From NCBI GenBank assembly GCA_949825065.1, contig OX463845.1:21908516-21972515 (forward strand): 64,000 nucleotides of DNA. The letters run 5' to 3'. This DNA is from Odontocerum albicorne. Lineage: Eukaryota; Arthropoda; Insecta; Trichoptera; Odontoceridae. The notes beneath the pieces are model-generated. The model saw only the letters and a program-made list of their open reading frames with translations, had not been told where the DNA came from and did no database searches. Position numbers and translations under genes: made by a program. Position 1 is the first letter of the stretch. Each line of letters starts with the position of its first letter. Of the stretch, positions 20,673-31,850 are shown in pieces.

Positions 20673-21060
20673 TAGTGAAGTATGTAATGGAGGTACCTAC
20701 ATACTTTATTTCGATACAGTCGATTCATCCTGGAGAGTATCACTGGTTTGTGAAGTGTGTTATGGAGGTATCTACATATTTTATTTCGATCCAGTCAATT
20801 AATCCTGGTGAGAGTATTACTAGGCTTGTGAAGTACTCGTATGTTATGGAGATACCTGCATAATATAATTCGATCCGGTCAATTCATCCCGATGAGAGTA
20901 TTATTAGGAATTTGAAGTATGTTATGGAGGTATCAATGTGATTGTGAAGTATGTTATTAAGGTATCTACATATTTTATTACATTCCAGTCAATTCATCCT
21001 GGTGATAGTATCACTAGGTTTGTGAAGTATGTTATACGAGTACATACATAGTTTATTATT
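20673..21060. repeat. Diverged tandem array, about five ~80-bp units
   Basis: Units contain 'gtgaagtatgttatggagg', 'tatctacatattttattt' and 'cagtcaattcatcctggtg'. Unit phases begin near 20675, 20738, 20828, 20919/20945 and 21021. The copy at 20828 carries an extra CTCGTA within 'gaagta.tgttatgg' that its sisters lack. Confidence 0.85.
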
Positions 21061-21074
21061 TTGATTAAGTCAAT

Positions 21075-21265
21075 TGACGATCTCCGTGGCTAAGTTGGTA
21101 AAATGCCTGTAAAATGCACGCCGAGGGTTGCGGGTTCCCGTTAGAAACCAGGTTTTAAACACAAAAAAATCTGTCTGCTTTTCATTTAAGGAGTCTTTTA
21201 TAACTTTATGGTTGGTTGGAACTGAGCCCACCAGGTTGTACTGAATACAACGAAAGTGTAATATA
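21075..21265 (+). mobile_element. SINE-1 copy
   Basis: Head 'gatctccgtggctaagttgg', body 'cttttcatttaaggagtc', 3' end 'caggttgtactgaatacaa' and 'cgaaagtgtaatataa'. Confidence 0.8.
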
Positions 21266-21424
21266 AACAAATCAATAAAATTACTCCTGGCAAGAGTGCT
21301 GAGTGTACCTACACATTAAGGAAGATATTGTCACATGGCAATAAGCTCACCAATATATTGTCACATGGCAATAAGCTCACCAAGTTAACAAAAAAAAGGA
21401 GATTTAGCAATAGTTGATAAAACG

Positions 21425-21632
21425 GCGAACTCCGTGTTCTAGTTGATAAGACGCCCGTCTTTCGATCCGCGAGTTGTTGATTTCCGTTGTTACCTAGATT
21501 TAAAAAAAAGGTTCCAGTTTAGTTTTCATTAGGGACTTATTTAACTCCTTTCTGGTTGGCTGGAAAAGATTGCCAAAAGGCAAAACACCCGCCAGGTTGT
21601 ACTGTTTACAACGAAAGTGTAATACAATACCT
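21425..21632 (+). mobile_element. SINE-1 copy
   Basis: Head 'gaactccgtgttctagttga', body 'ggttccagtttagttttc', 3' end 'cgccaggttgtactgttta' and 'acgaaagtgtaatacaata'. It abuts LINE A at 21636. Confidence 0.85.
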
Positions 21633-21635
21633 TCT

Positions 21636-22120
21636 TTCAAAATCTGGTCCATTTGGTTCAGCCACGATTTCCTTGGTTTACACCTTGCACTTCTGACTTG
21701 TATACCTGCTTAGTCATGATTTAATCATTCATTCTCTCCACTTGTCCAAACCATCTTAAAGCTCATTTCTTCATCTAACTTAAAATATCCGTTTTATTCA
21801 TGCATTAATTTTTGATGTCTTCATTCCGCCTTTTTTCAAACATTGACACTCCACAAAGTTTCCTTAGTAGACCCATCTTCACAGCATTAATCTTACTCTT
21901 ATCCTTCTTCTGCCAAGTCTAAGTTTAATTTGCAAACACCAACACACTATTATGCATTGCATTTTTTGTGCGGTTGTTGTACATAACATTAAGTGGTCCG
22001 TTTACTTGTTTCCTATCGCTACCTTTCTTACAATGCCCCTTTCAACTCGCCCATTACACACGAACATATTGCCCAGATGACAGAACTCAGAGTTAACCCA
22101 CACATCGCACACACTTTTTA
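21636..22120 (-). mobile_element. LINE family A reverse-transcriptase fragment
   Basis: Read on the minus strand: 'ccaaggaaatcgtggctgaa' corresponds to the 'RPRK.W.NQM' region, and further upstream are a 'RWFGQVERMN'-like segment (near 21740-21775) and a 'VVTK...INAVKMGLLRKL' -like stretch near 21850-21890. Several frame breaks. Confidence 0.65.
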
Positions 22121-22126
22121 CCACAT

Positions 22127-22290
22127 TCCTGATGTAGTATTGAATAAATAAAATTCGTGAGTGAAAATTTTCTAGTTTTGACATTCAGACGCCAGTTGAT
22201 GTATCAGGGCGGCACTGTTGTGTTTAATGCGGTTTTTTATTTGGGTAATAGATATAAATTGTGTTTATAGGAATAGTAAGTAGTTAAAAT
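22127..22290. repeat. Dispersed repeat R2, copy 1
   Basis: 'cctgatgtagtattgaata', 'tagttttgacattcag' and 'tttaatgcggttttttattt' recur in the same order at 55917-56065. About 150 bp, unclassified. Confidence 0.7.
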
Positions 22291-22344
22291 GAGAGTTAAG
22301 AAATGTTATAAAAAACTCTAAAACCTTGTATGGTACGGGATAAT

Positions 22345-22752
22345 CGTTAATGTTTTTCAACCGTTTTAGCCTTGCGGATCCCCGAAAGTTAACAAAAATT
22401 AAGACTTCGCAACAATCCTGCAAAAGCTTAACATATTGTTGATGCATGTGCACGTGGCTGCAAAAATATTTAACTTGCACAAACACTATTAAATCTTATC
22501 AGGTAAAGGTATCTACTGTTTTTCAATACTAACAGGATTGTTGAACAGTTTGAACTTGCCCCGAGTATGTATACTTACGCTACCTACTACACACTATCAC
22601 TATAATACTCGTACCAATGACTTGCAATGTAATTTTTAAAATAAATATATTGTTTTTTTTTCTGAAAATGTATTATTTTGCTTTGTAAACGTAAAATATT
22701 TTTATTTTCGAGACTCCCTTGGAGATTGCGACCCACAGGTTGAGAAACGATA
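22345..22752. mobile_element. Diverged hAT-like MITE
   Basis: The left end 'tgtttttcaaccgttttagc' is followed by 'cttgcggatcccc'. The right end 'cgacccacaggttgagaaac' complements it. This is the familiar hAT pattern of TTCTCAACC ends with 'gcggaccc' next to them. The outermost bases are mutated and I cannot find the 8-bp duplication. No coding sequence. Confidence 0.55.
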
Positions 22753-23369
22753 GTCCAGTTTATGGATAAGATATTAGAATGAGTACTGTGAATATTAAAG
22801 TTACTGCACTTAGAAGAAATCTTGAAGATTTATTCAATTTATTGTAGTTCATGATAGAAACACAATAAAACAGATTTTTAGCGTTAAGTACAAATCATGA
22901 TGTGGTTTGCAAGTGATGGTTGATAGACTGATGAAATCAACCGTGGGATTGGAGCCGCTGGCGGAGTGTTGAGATCCTTGTATGGTCCAGTGGTCAGGAA
23001 AACTAAGCTCAAAGAGATAATGCAATTAGTAGGGCCCGTATACTTTGTACGTATCCAACTTTATGCATCGCCAACAAAATAAAAAATCTATTTTGAGAGA
23101 ATTATTTTAAGATCGAACAACGGAAATGTGTTTTTAAGATAATTTTTAGGGTGACGGATATCTGAGGGTTTGAAGTTTAAGAATAGCTGTCTTGAGCTTG
23201 CTTAACTATGCTAGGAAATCTATTCTAAAACAGATCATCTTTAGTACTCCAGAAGTAACGTGACTCAAAATAAATAAAAATGTACCACTGACTTTTGTGA
23301 TGTTGTAGTAATAGACTGCAATTCGCACCAACGTCTCTATAATCCAATAATTAGAAATTACCGAAATAC
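22753..23369. other. Non-coding stretch, no feature recognised
   Basis: Nothing shared with other regions was seen. Confidence 0.3.
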
Positions 23370-23650
23370 TTTCGACAACATGCAAGAAAATAATCTCAAA
23401 GTGTTTGGGCATGTTGCCAGAAAGAATAACGAAAGCCTGGATAAGCTACTGGTGATCACGAAGACAGTTGATAGAAAACGAGCAAAAGGAAGGTGTACTA
23501 CAAGATGTATGGACCAAATAAAGAAGTTTACAGAATCCTCTTTAAATCCTGTATCCAACATGGTCCAGGACCGGGACGGATACAGACAAATGGTCCACCA
23601 AGTTTGATGACAGATGACCACGGCTTAAGCATTGATTACGTGATGAAGAA
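23370..23650 (+). mobile_element. LINE family B reverse-transcriptase C-terminus
   Basis: The best-preserved family B tail. An open frame at 23380-23607 reads LKVFGHVARKNNESLDKLLV, ITKTVDRKRAKGRC, MDQIKKFTESSLNPV and MVQDRDGYRQMVHQV. The GHVARKNNESL and Q(D)RDGYRQMV motifs are those of insect R1/jockey-like ORF2 tails. It ends 'gatgaagaaaatcac' and runs into a reverse SINE-1 at 23664. Confidence 0.85.
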
Positions 23651-23663
23651 AATCACTTACCAA

Positions 23664-23925
23664 AAAGTATTGTATTACACTTTCGCTGTATACAGTTCAA
23701 CACGGCGGGTTTATTGCCATGTGGTGAACTCTTCCAGTCAACCAGAAATATGTTAAAGAAGCCTTAAATGGAAAATAGACTGGACTTCTAGCAATAATCC
23801 AGCCAGATGTACCATGTTTTACAATGTACACAAACGAATGAAAATAAATAAATCCCTTTTAAAAAAACGAAAATTGAACCCGCAACCCCGGGTTGGAAAA
23901 CAGGCGTCATAGTGGTCGTTCCAAT
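23664..23925 (-). mobile_element. SINE-1, reverse
   Basis: Tail first on the plus strand: 'tattgtattacactttcgct', 'ggcgggtttattgccatgt', 'aaccagaaatatgttaaag', and the head 'attgaacccgcaaccccggg' (B box complement). A 50-bp stretch around 23800-23860 does not match other copies. Confidence 0.82.
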
Positions 23926-24429
23926 TTGTTTTATTACATAAAAGCATTAAATAAATATTTTGTTCAACTAAGTTAGTAAATAAATAATAAAGATAAAAAA
24001 TCATTATTTCCAAAATTACAATATTGTACGTTACGCTCTGCTGCTCGTAAGGTGGTCGAAATTACACATTATTTCAAAATAAATAAGTACTTCGAAATAA
24101 ATTATACAATAAGTATAATGAATTTTTATACACGAAAAAGTCTAAAAACAACATTATATAATACATAATTATATAGGCAAATGACATAAATATTACAAAT
24201 TACTGATGTACAATCGAGATTTTTTATGAAAATTGAAGGCGTTTTATTCTATACAATATTGTCGTGCGAAGTGCATACGATAAAAGGGCGAAAATGAGTT
24301 TTTAATAATCGAGTTTATATTACCATAAAAGGAAATATATCAATTCACATTACTTTTTTCTCGTTGAATTGGTTAAAATGGTTAATATTTTCCGTTTCGC
24401 ACGATGATACGTACAAAATGTATACGAAA

Positions 24430-24648
24430 TATTATTGTATTGTATTACACTTTCGTTGTATACAGTGCAATCTGGCGTATTTATTGTCACGTTACAATCT
24501 CTTTCAACCAAGCAGACAGCTGCTAAACAAGCCTAAAATGAAAACAGACTAAAACCTTTTAAAAAAATCTGAGTAACAGCGGAAATTTAACCCGTAACCC
24601 CAGGTTGGGAGGTATACTTCTTACCAACAAGGCTACGGAGGTCGTAAA
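24430..24648 (-). mobile_element. SINE-1, reverse
   Basis: 'tattacactttcgttgtat', 'caatctggcgtatttattg', 'caaccaagcagac', then 'aaatttaacccgtaacccc' and 'aaggctacggaggtcg'. Full length. Confidence 0.85.
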
Positions 24649-24739
24649 ATTAATTATATAATGAAATAAACAAACTAAATAATTATGATACGACCATTTC
24701 ATCCAAATATAAATAAAATTACGTAACCAAATCGAACTG

Positions 24740-24930
24740 TCCGAAATATGGGAAAAGTGTGACCCCAAACAGTCCCAGTTTCTTCTGGGTCGAGGTCAAT
24801 CAGATGTGGAGGCCGTATAGAATTGGGGCGGGGCGGTGGCCAAGCCGGGCCCAGGGGGTGTGGGAGCTGTGGGCTGATGTTTATGGAACTCTTGAATTAT
24901 GCAGGACCGACAACTTACAAATCATACCAA
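24740..24930. other. GC-rich island of unknown origin
   Basis: A patch such as 'ttggggcggggcggtggcc' and 'aagccgggcccagggggtg' stands out from the AT-rich flanks. Two overlapping short frames (24759-24977 and 24823-25074) match no family that I can name. A retrotransposon 5' fragment or an exon are both possible. Confidence 0.35.
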
Positions 24931-25283
24931 AACGGAAATTATGTATTTCGGCATGTGTTATATATAGTACTTTATAAAACATGTTTATATTTCTTACATA
25001 CGTTTTCTTCATTTTATAACATCTTTTCAAACAAAATTGACAAGATAAAATTTCACTTTAAAATTAACTTTTAAAAAATTAATGTGTTAACACAGTAATA
25101 AACAATTCATTTGACCTTGTCAAAATCTTTCTTTGCAATTAAGGTTATACTCGTATATGTAGATATATTCAAAGATCTAAACTTGTATTTTACACATAGG
25201 GTTTGAGTTTTTCTAAGGTCGATGAATTCTAACCTTTGAGTTTACAAAATAGCATAAAATATGTTTACAACATAGGATATTAA

Positions 25284-25528
25284 CACGTTCACTGCGTCGA
25301 ACACCGATCTCGTGTCCATACAAAATAGCCTTGAATGTTGAGTGCACTCATAAACGTCTCCCGAAAAGGATTCGTCGCCGGTTTCATGTGTTTTGAAGAC
25401 ACGAAGGTATACACTTGTATACGATGTTTCAATAGAAAGTAGAATTTGATTTTTTTAAAAGTTATGGGTTTTCAAAAATTCGCGAATTTTCAGCATCTCT
25501 GTATGACATTTTGTACGCAGTGAACGTG
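25284..25528. mobile_element. piggyBac-type MITE with TTAA target duplication
   Basis: The element is 245 bp, flanked by TTAA at 25280-25283 and 25529-25532. Terminal inverted repeats are CACGTTCACTGCGT and ACGCAGTGAACGTG. No coding capacity. It is a different subfamily from the one at 1272-1512 (CCCTGAGAG ends). Confidence 0.92.
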
Positions 25529-25847
25529 TTAAATATAATCAATTTCTTTAAAATATGCCTCTAAATGCATTAAAAATTTCATTAAGATCGGTTAAAATCT
25601 CTCTGCAATTAAAATCCTACACAATTTAAGGTAATTTAACTCCAAACCCCTTCAGAATCAATATTGAATATCGTTCAAATTGTCATTTAAGAATTAAAAT
25701 ATTACTGTACATATATCATGTGAAAAAAATTACGCATATACGAGTATAGTGACGTAGTTAAGCTTCACCTACGGGTAAGTGAACGGACACTTCTCTTCCT
25801 TCCTCTCTCCACCTTTTATAGTGCATACTCGTATATATATTTTATTA

Positions 25848-26740
25848 TATACTAGCTGTACCCGGCCACGCGTTGCTGTGGCTCAGTCTGGTTAAATGGA
25901 AAAGAAAGAAAAGAAAAAGCACACGTTTCTAATATGTTTAATTTCACAATGCTTGTGGGTATAGAATATTTTTGACGTCTTTCAGCCACTCTCACCCTGT
26001 CGCGTTCATTCTGTTGAGAACGAAGCAGTTCTGAAGCTGCAGAACGCGATCGCCGTGCTCGCAACTGTATTTGAGCCATTATTTGTCTCTTTCGCTCGTT
26101 GGCTTACACGACATAACCTGTTAATGAGCAATGTTTAGTATTGCGTGATCAATTTCTATGCATTTCACGATATAATTTGAATTTAAATGAAAATAAATCG
26201 ACACATCACAAATCCACCGCCAATTGCATTGAAAAATAAGGAAAAAACTGTTAAAAAACGAAATGAAAGAATCCGAAACGTCGAAAATGCTATGTCACAC
26301 ACACCTGTCAATGAGAAATCTTTAGTTTGCGTATGTTGCTGCAGAGGGTGCTCCCATTATATCGTCTGTTTTTTTTATATTTATATACAACGGTATATAA
26401 AAAAGTATATATAAACAGGCGCGTATTAGAATGCAACCTTTTGTCAAAATTTCAAAGCAATGAAAAATAAAAAAACGGTTAAAAACGAAATGAAAGAATC
26501 CGAAACGTCGAAATTGCAATGTCACATAACCTGACAATGAGAATTGTTTAGTTTGCGTGTGTCGCTGCAGGGGGCGCTCCCGTTATTTCGTATGTTTTAT
26601 ATACTGTTACAATATATAAAAAATATATATAAACATGCTTGTATACGAATGCAACCTTTTGTCAAAAATTCAAAGCAATCGGTGAAGAACTTTCGGAGAT
26701 TAGAGATTTTCTATTAACGAACATTTACATTTATATAGAT
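25848..26740. mobile_element. Dispersed insect repeat with 'tatactagctgtacccggc' start and internal duplication
   Basis: The start 'tatactagctgtacccggc' followed by 'cacgcgttgctgtggc', and the end 'gaactttcggagattagaga' plus 'tttatatagatt', have the layout of a repeat class common in insects. I think it is RTE-like or a non-autonomous relative. It lacks recognised coding sequence. An internal segment is duplicated in tandem with a period of about 231 bp (26228 and 26459). Both copies carry 'aaacgaaatgaaagaatcc' and 'gcaaccttttgtcaaaa'. Confidence 0.55.
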
Positions 26741-26744
26741 TAAC

Positions 26745-27920
26745 ACAACTTTTCAACGATGTCCTCCAAGAGGGCAGAAGTTGCACACTGGCGTATAAAC
26801 AAGGGGCGAATCTGCAAAGTAACGCGGGTTCACACCGAGCCAGCTCCCCAAAATCTCTCATAATCCTACAAGACGTGCTTGATGTGCTGGGCTGAAGCTC
26901 GAGTTTGAGACGAGTTATGGAGAAACCATCTCTTCGTCTCGCTCCCCCCCAAGGTCGCCAACAATGAGGAAGACAGTGAGAACCCCCTCGCCTCCTGCCG
27001 ACCAGCCCGAGACACAAACGAGGAAGTCTGTCGACTTCTCCCCCCCGATCACCTCACCTCTCCCATCACTTCTGCGCCTCGCCCTTTCTCACCAGTCAAG
27101 TCGGAGTGTTCCGGCATGAACTGGTAGATGGCCTCAAACTCTCGTAAGAGGGTCCAAAGGTCGCCAGAGAGCTCTACAAAGGAGCCATCGGCTCCTTTCA
27201 AACCGACCGCTTCCAAGGAGCAGAAAAGGCCTAGCCCATCGAGCTCACCTTTTCCAAACCCACCGGCTTCCCCCAAGCCGGCTCCATATCCGACCAAGTC
27301 GGATCGTATGCCGCCTATCGTATTGCGAGAGGCGAACAAATACGCGGAGCTCAGCAGCAAGCTCCACGCGGCCAATATGCCTTTCACGGCAAAGGCCCTC
27401 AGTAATGGCGACCTTCGCATCCAGACTAAATCTGTTGATGCGTACCGTCTGCTGGCTAAAGAGTCCAGCCGCCTAAATGTGTCATATTATACATATCAGT
27501 CGGACCGCGAGAGCCCCCTCCTCGTCATCCTACGCGGCGTCCATACCTCCTTCGGAGTCGAGAAGATAAAGGAAGAGCTGATATCCCGAGAATACCCGGT
27601 TCTGAATGTCTTCAGGATGAAGGACCGGAAGAGAAAAGTCCTCCCGTTGGTGATCATCAACCTTACCAAATCCCCGGAAGGACGGCGCATATACAATGAA
27701 TGACCTGTACGAGATCTTCGATATGAAGATCTCGTCCCACCCTCGCCCTCCATATTAGTGTCAAATGTGGACAAAACCACAGAATAGCCGAATGTAAAAA
27801 GCCGCGTGATGTTCCCGCTACTTGTGCGAACTACAAAGAAGCACACGCAGCAAATTACAAAGGCTGTTCCGCCTTCCCAAAACGGCGAAACCATTCTTGT
27901 TACTATCCAGTTCAAATATA
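26745..27920 (+). mobile_element. Jockey-like non-LTR retrotransposon, 5' part only
   Basis: This GC-rich block, with sharp composition edges, holds an apparent 5' untranslated region (26745-27127) and an ORF1 (gag) gene at 27128 onward. It is cut at about 27920, inside the zinc-knuckle region. A minus-strand LINE A fragment follows directly. ORF2 is absent. A surviving 5' end without the 3' end is unusual for LINEs, which are normally 5'-truncated, so a later deletion or an insertion-linked rearrangement is implied. Confidence 0.75.
27128..27895 (+). pseudogene. Retrotransposon ORF1 (gag) with zinc knuckles, frameshifted
   Basis: The open frame 27128-27703 (191 codons) starts MASNSRKRVQRSPESSTKE, a basic, proline- and serine-rich N-terminus of about 60 residues. 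It continues with PPIVLREANKYAELSSKL, ALSNGDLRIQTKSVDAYRLL, LLVILRGVHTSFGVEKIKEE and FRMKDRKRKVLPLVIINL. That is the jockey-type gag core: two RRM-like segments, with a 'GV....I..EL' motif. After a frameshift near 27695 the sequence continues NDLYEIFDMKISSHPRPPY. After another shift come the CCHC-type knuckles KCGQNHRIAEC (27751-27783) and CANYKEAHAANYKGC. Gag binds the element RNA and forms ribonucleoprotein particles. No function is expected from this copy. Confidence 0.85.
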
Positions 27921-27934
27921 TATGTTTTAGTGCC

Positions 27935-28140
27935 CAACCTATATCCATCTTCTACGGTTTCTCTAACTTTCTACGTTTTCTTCTATCAGAATATCATTCA
28001 ATTGATACCAACCATACTTCCATTTTACATATCATTCAATGGCTCCATTTACGCGGTTTTAATTTACCACGTAAATGGAAGGATTACTGTAGATGGTACA
28101 AACTGGCGGGTTTATTGCTATGTGATAATCTCGTTTTTTT
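27935..28140 (-). mobile_element. LINE A 3' scrap followed by a SINE-1 scrap
   Basis: At 27935-28030 the minus strand reads 'ttgatcaattgaatgat'-like LINE A sequence ('atattctgatagaagaaaac' complement of 'tcttctatcagaatatc'). At 28088-28135 'aaactggcgggtttattgc' is the SINE-1 tail in reverse. Between them 'tccatttacgcgg' and 'ccacgtaaatgga' form an imperfect inverted repeat. Confidence 0.6.
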
Positions 28141-29067
28141 GCTTTCAATTGCCAATACAGGAGTTATATTTATAAACTAAGCCATTTTTGTCAATATTGA
28201 CATAAGCAAATATATATTTTACTCTGAAATCCACCGTAAATTTCGTCGTTATCAATGAAACATGAAAACGAATAATATTTATAAATTCTACAGAGATTTG
28301 ATAAGAAACACGCCAACAGTAGTAGCTCTCATGTCTTGAACAAATTTTTGAGGCCAAATTATGAATCATCCATGAATTCTGTTCTGCATTTTTACCTTAT
28401 ATGGGCATACATTTCTATAATATTGTATTTGATAATGTGAGTCATCGGGTTTACGGTTGGCAGGTAAACACTATACATTCTAGGGTGAATATTTTCTTTA
28501 GGAAAAACTCACTATGATGGAGTTGTATTCCTGTTTATATTTAAAGTATTCATTATATTGCACCGTGCTCTTTTACATTTACTGACTTGTTCTGAGCTCA
28601 TTACTTGTTTTGAGACAGCTGACACACCCGCGAAATTCACACATTCAGTAGAAACACGTGTGGCGGGGATTAATGTTATTAGTGGAATAAAAAAGTGGAT
28701 TTCCAAATAGTTAAAGCGGAAATCTTTGAAAAGATAATAAAATCGGTTTAAAAGAATTGGAAAAAAAAATTTGAGTATTATTGTAAAACAGGTAGGAATT
28801 TTATTATTTTTGTAAACAGTGTAATTGTTTTGATCACGTTATATTTCAAAATTATGAAACACATTCGAATAATTATTGTTTATTACTCATAAGCCATTAT
28901 ATGGTATTTCCAAAATGGCATAACATGGCAACAAATCCAATTAAAAAATATCTTGTTCATGATTTTGTTTCATTAAAGTAATATTTCAATTTTTCCAAAC
29001 GTAGCAATTGTGTTGATCAAAATATATTATTTAATTACAATCTAGATTTTTTTTTAGTTACTCATCA
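28141..29067. other. AT-rich stretch, no feature recognised
   Basis: Non-coding by eye. Confidence 0.3.
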
Positions 29068-29212
29068 TAATTGCTATGATAGAAGGTTTGCCGTTGCTGG
29101 TCCTTTGGCGTGGAATGGTCTACCTCTTAGTATTAGAGATGTGGCTGGCGTGTGTAGCTTTATGAAGTACTTAAAAACACTCATTTTTGGTAGGTCTTAT
29201 CAAAATTTATGA
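29068..29212 (+). mobile_element. CR1/L2-like LINE ORF2 C-terminus
   Basis: An open stretch reads NCYDRRFAVAGPLAWNGLPL and SIRDVAGVCSFMKYLKTLIF, then GRSYQNL and a stop at 29210-29212. The RFAVAGP..WN.LPL.IR pattern with SF...LKT.LF is the well-known C-terminal end of CR1/L2/Rex-type ORF2 proteins. The rest of the element is missing. Confidence 0.85.
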
Positions 29213-29659
29213 TTATATATGAACACTACACACATACATGCATACTATACTACACCTAAAGCCGAATATACCCACAAAGGTTTCTTTGTAGATCGTCTTC
29301 AGTTGGAAAGTTTTCTACGGTTTTCTTACTTAATATATTTTTCTAAACATAGACTGATGCATTCCTTCCTATCCTTCACTCAACTTAAATATATATTTAT
29401 TTTGTAGTATTTTTAATCCCTCAATAAACGTGAGTTCAAATCCAGAATTAGAGCGCCCTTGAGGAGAGCCTACTCTCTAAACAGTATAATTTGTCCTTTT
29501 ATTATTATTATAATCTTCGGCAGAACAATCTCTCTACCGATCTCTACCCTGGACTGCTTATCACCAGTTCCTCACTTCAAGCGCTGATATATCCCTGGAG
29601 ACGTCGTCCTCCTATGTATCTCAATTTTGGCCTGTCAACTCGTTTACCTATATCCTTCA

Positions 29660-29875
29660 GTATTATTGTATTGTAATACATTTTCGTTATATACTGTACA
29701 AGTTGTCGGATTTGTTGCCATGTGGCAATTTTTTCCAACCCACTAGAAAGATTAAAAAGAGGTCGTGAGTGAAAACCAGACTGGAATCTTTTTTTAAATA
29801 AAATTGGATAACAGCGGAAATTGAACCCGCAACCTCCGAGTTGGAAGTCTTCTTTATTAGACCATCTTATTATTC
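29660..29875 (-). mobile_element. SINE-1, reverse
   Basis: 'tattgtattgtaatacattt', 'gttgccatgtggcaatttt', 'aaccagactggaatcttt', 'attgaacccgcaacctccga'. Full length. Confidence 0.85.
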
Positions 29876-30021
29876 AGAAAGTGTTTTGGGAGGTGAGATT
29901 CTCCTATTCGATGTAGGTGTCCTAACCCTTGGAGTGTTCAACTCTTAATAAAAGTATATTTCGAGACACGGGGTTTCTTGAAGAGCTCGTACACCTCATT
30001 ATTTTAACATCAGCGCCAAAC

Positions 30022-30145
30022 TTCGCTTTTATGCACAACTCCAAAAATGCTACTTAATATATTTCTTTCGAAGGTATTATAGCTCCGCTCTTATGCACAA
30101 CTCCAAAAATGCTACTTAATATCTTTCTTTCGAAGGTATTATGGT
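30022..30145. repeat. Direct repeat, two ~62-bp units
   Basis: 'ttatgcacaactccaaaaat' to 'ctttcgaaggtattat' occurs twice with a 62-bp period. Otherwise 29876-30684 holds nothing recognised. Confidence 0.9.
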
Positions 30146-30684
30146 TACTTTCGTTGTTTTTCGTCATGCCCATGTTTGTGAGACGTACGAGTATGTTAAT
30201 TTATGTTATTAGTTTAGTTACAATACATCATATTTATCAATAAATAGTTACTCGCCGTTCCTTATTTCAGATATTGTAAGTACGCTGGTACGAAAACTCC
30301 TCATATTGCATCAATATAGATTAAAAATTTATCTGCTTGCGTTAGTGTGTGGATATGAGTGAGTATACATATTATCATGTCATATTCCTTTTGGGGAATG
30401 CATAGAGGATAGATCTTCACATACACAGCCTTTTTTTACATGCATATTTCATTCTTGTTTTCTAAGCCTTTCGCAACTGATTCTCTTGCTATGTGGGGTG
30501 TGATCCAACGGCGTTTTTTTGACCGGAGAGAATCCAGACAATTATTTTTTATTCATTCTTCTTTTCAAGGTGGTAACGTCGTCATGGTTTTTTTATACAA
30601 TTAGGTTAAAGAGATAAATAAATAAAATACGTTTTATATATTTTTCTTTTTTACAAATCAAATAATATGATACATTCATATCAT

Positions 30685-31015
30685 CACACCATTTCCCTGT
30701 CGAGGTAGGCAGAGTGCCATACTTTCCTATCTCGACACACATCCTTAGCTTCTTCTACACCTATACAACTTCTTCAATTTTTCTGTATTTCTACGTTTCC
30801 TTCTTTCAGAATATCATTCACTTGATCTAACCATATTTACCACTTCCACTCACATTTGCACTATATACCTATTTTTTAGTATTTCTTAATTTATTCGTTC
30901 CACATGCCTTAACCATATCAGTGTGCTTTATCTTACTCAATACATCAATCAGCCTTAAGTTCACATTCATCCCTAATCCCTTCATTCCGTATTCTGTCAT
31001 ACATTGTCACCCCAT
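30685..31015 (-). mobile_element. LINE family A 3' end
   Basis: Plus strand starts 'caccatttccctgtcgaggt', the complement of the family A terminus. Going upstream are 'tcagaatatcattcacttg' (complement of the QVNDILKEG codons) and 'catgccttaaccatatcagt' (complement of a W.GHV.RM-like segment). No intact frame. Confidence 0.75.
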
Positions 31016-31619
31016 GTATTAGTATCAAAGCACGCATACATGGAGTGACATTAAAGTGTGTACATTGAAACTGATGTCATCTTCTAGTAGATCATTTACA
31101 ATATTATTTGAAAGATATACTTTTTCAATGTTCCACAGATTAAGACGGGCACTAGCACACCGCTGTGCACTTATATATTTTCGATTCTTTTGCCAGTTTT
31201 GTAAAAAAAACTGGGGTAAAATAAGTAATTCTAAGTATCAGTGCACGTCATCCATGTATCATTAATACATATTAAAATTACAAATTCAATTTTCTGTTGA
31301 TTATAATTTTCTGTTGAGTATTTCCGGCTGCCGCTCTATTGTGCTGCAGATCGCGATGTGTGGAGAACGTTGTGATTTAGCTGTGTAATGCAGTGCACCA
31401 TGTTGTTACCTATTTTTTGTCACTCGAGCGCAAAAAATGAATAACAGTGAAAAACTGTTTTGTCTCCGTTTTTTTTTATTAATAAAACGTAGTTATGCGA
31501 TGCTGTTGTTTATTTTGTGTGAAAATGATATAAACTTAAGACTTCAGAAATGAATGCACGGATAAAGTAAATGTTTTAAATAAGATGAAATGACGAAATA
31601 ATGACTAAATATGTATAAA

Positions 31620-31850
31620 AGTCAGAAGTGCAAGGTGTGCGTGGAAGAGGTAGACCGAAGAAAACGTGGTTGGATCAAGTGGACCAGATTTTGAAAGAAG
31701 GTAAAGTAAGAAGTATGAATAATAGGAGATTGTGAACGACTAGATTTATGAATGTACTCCACATTCCTAAGTTGTGTGTATGGATAGAAAACTTTGGAGA
31801 TATGTTCTGTCTTCCTAGTCCGCAAAGAACACGGCATGATGATGTGTATG
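31620..31850 (+). mobile_element. LINE family A 3' end
   Basis: Translation GVRGRGRPKKTWLDQVDQIL and KEGKVRSMNNRRL is the conserved family A tail. It is followed by a degenerate end ('gaacacggcatgatgatg'). Confidence 0.85.

Noticed and set aside
21035..21042. TACGAGTA in the tandem array as a second clean footprint
   Set aside because: The aligned sister units have the same length here ('tatggaggtat' versus 'tatacgagtac'), so substitution is as likely as insertion.
27049..27420. 123-codon minus-strand frame
   Set aside because: Shadow of the plus-strand gag gene at 27128-27703, which has clear family motifs. The same holds for 27496-27948.
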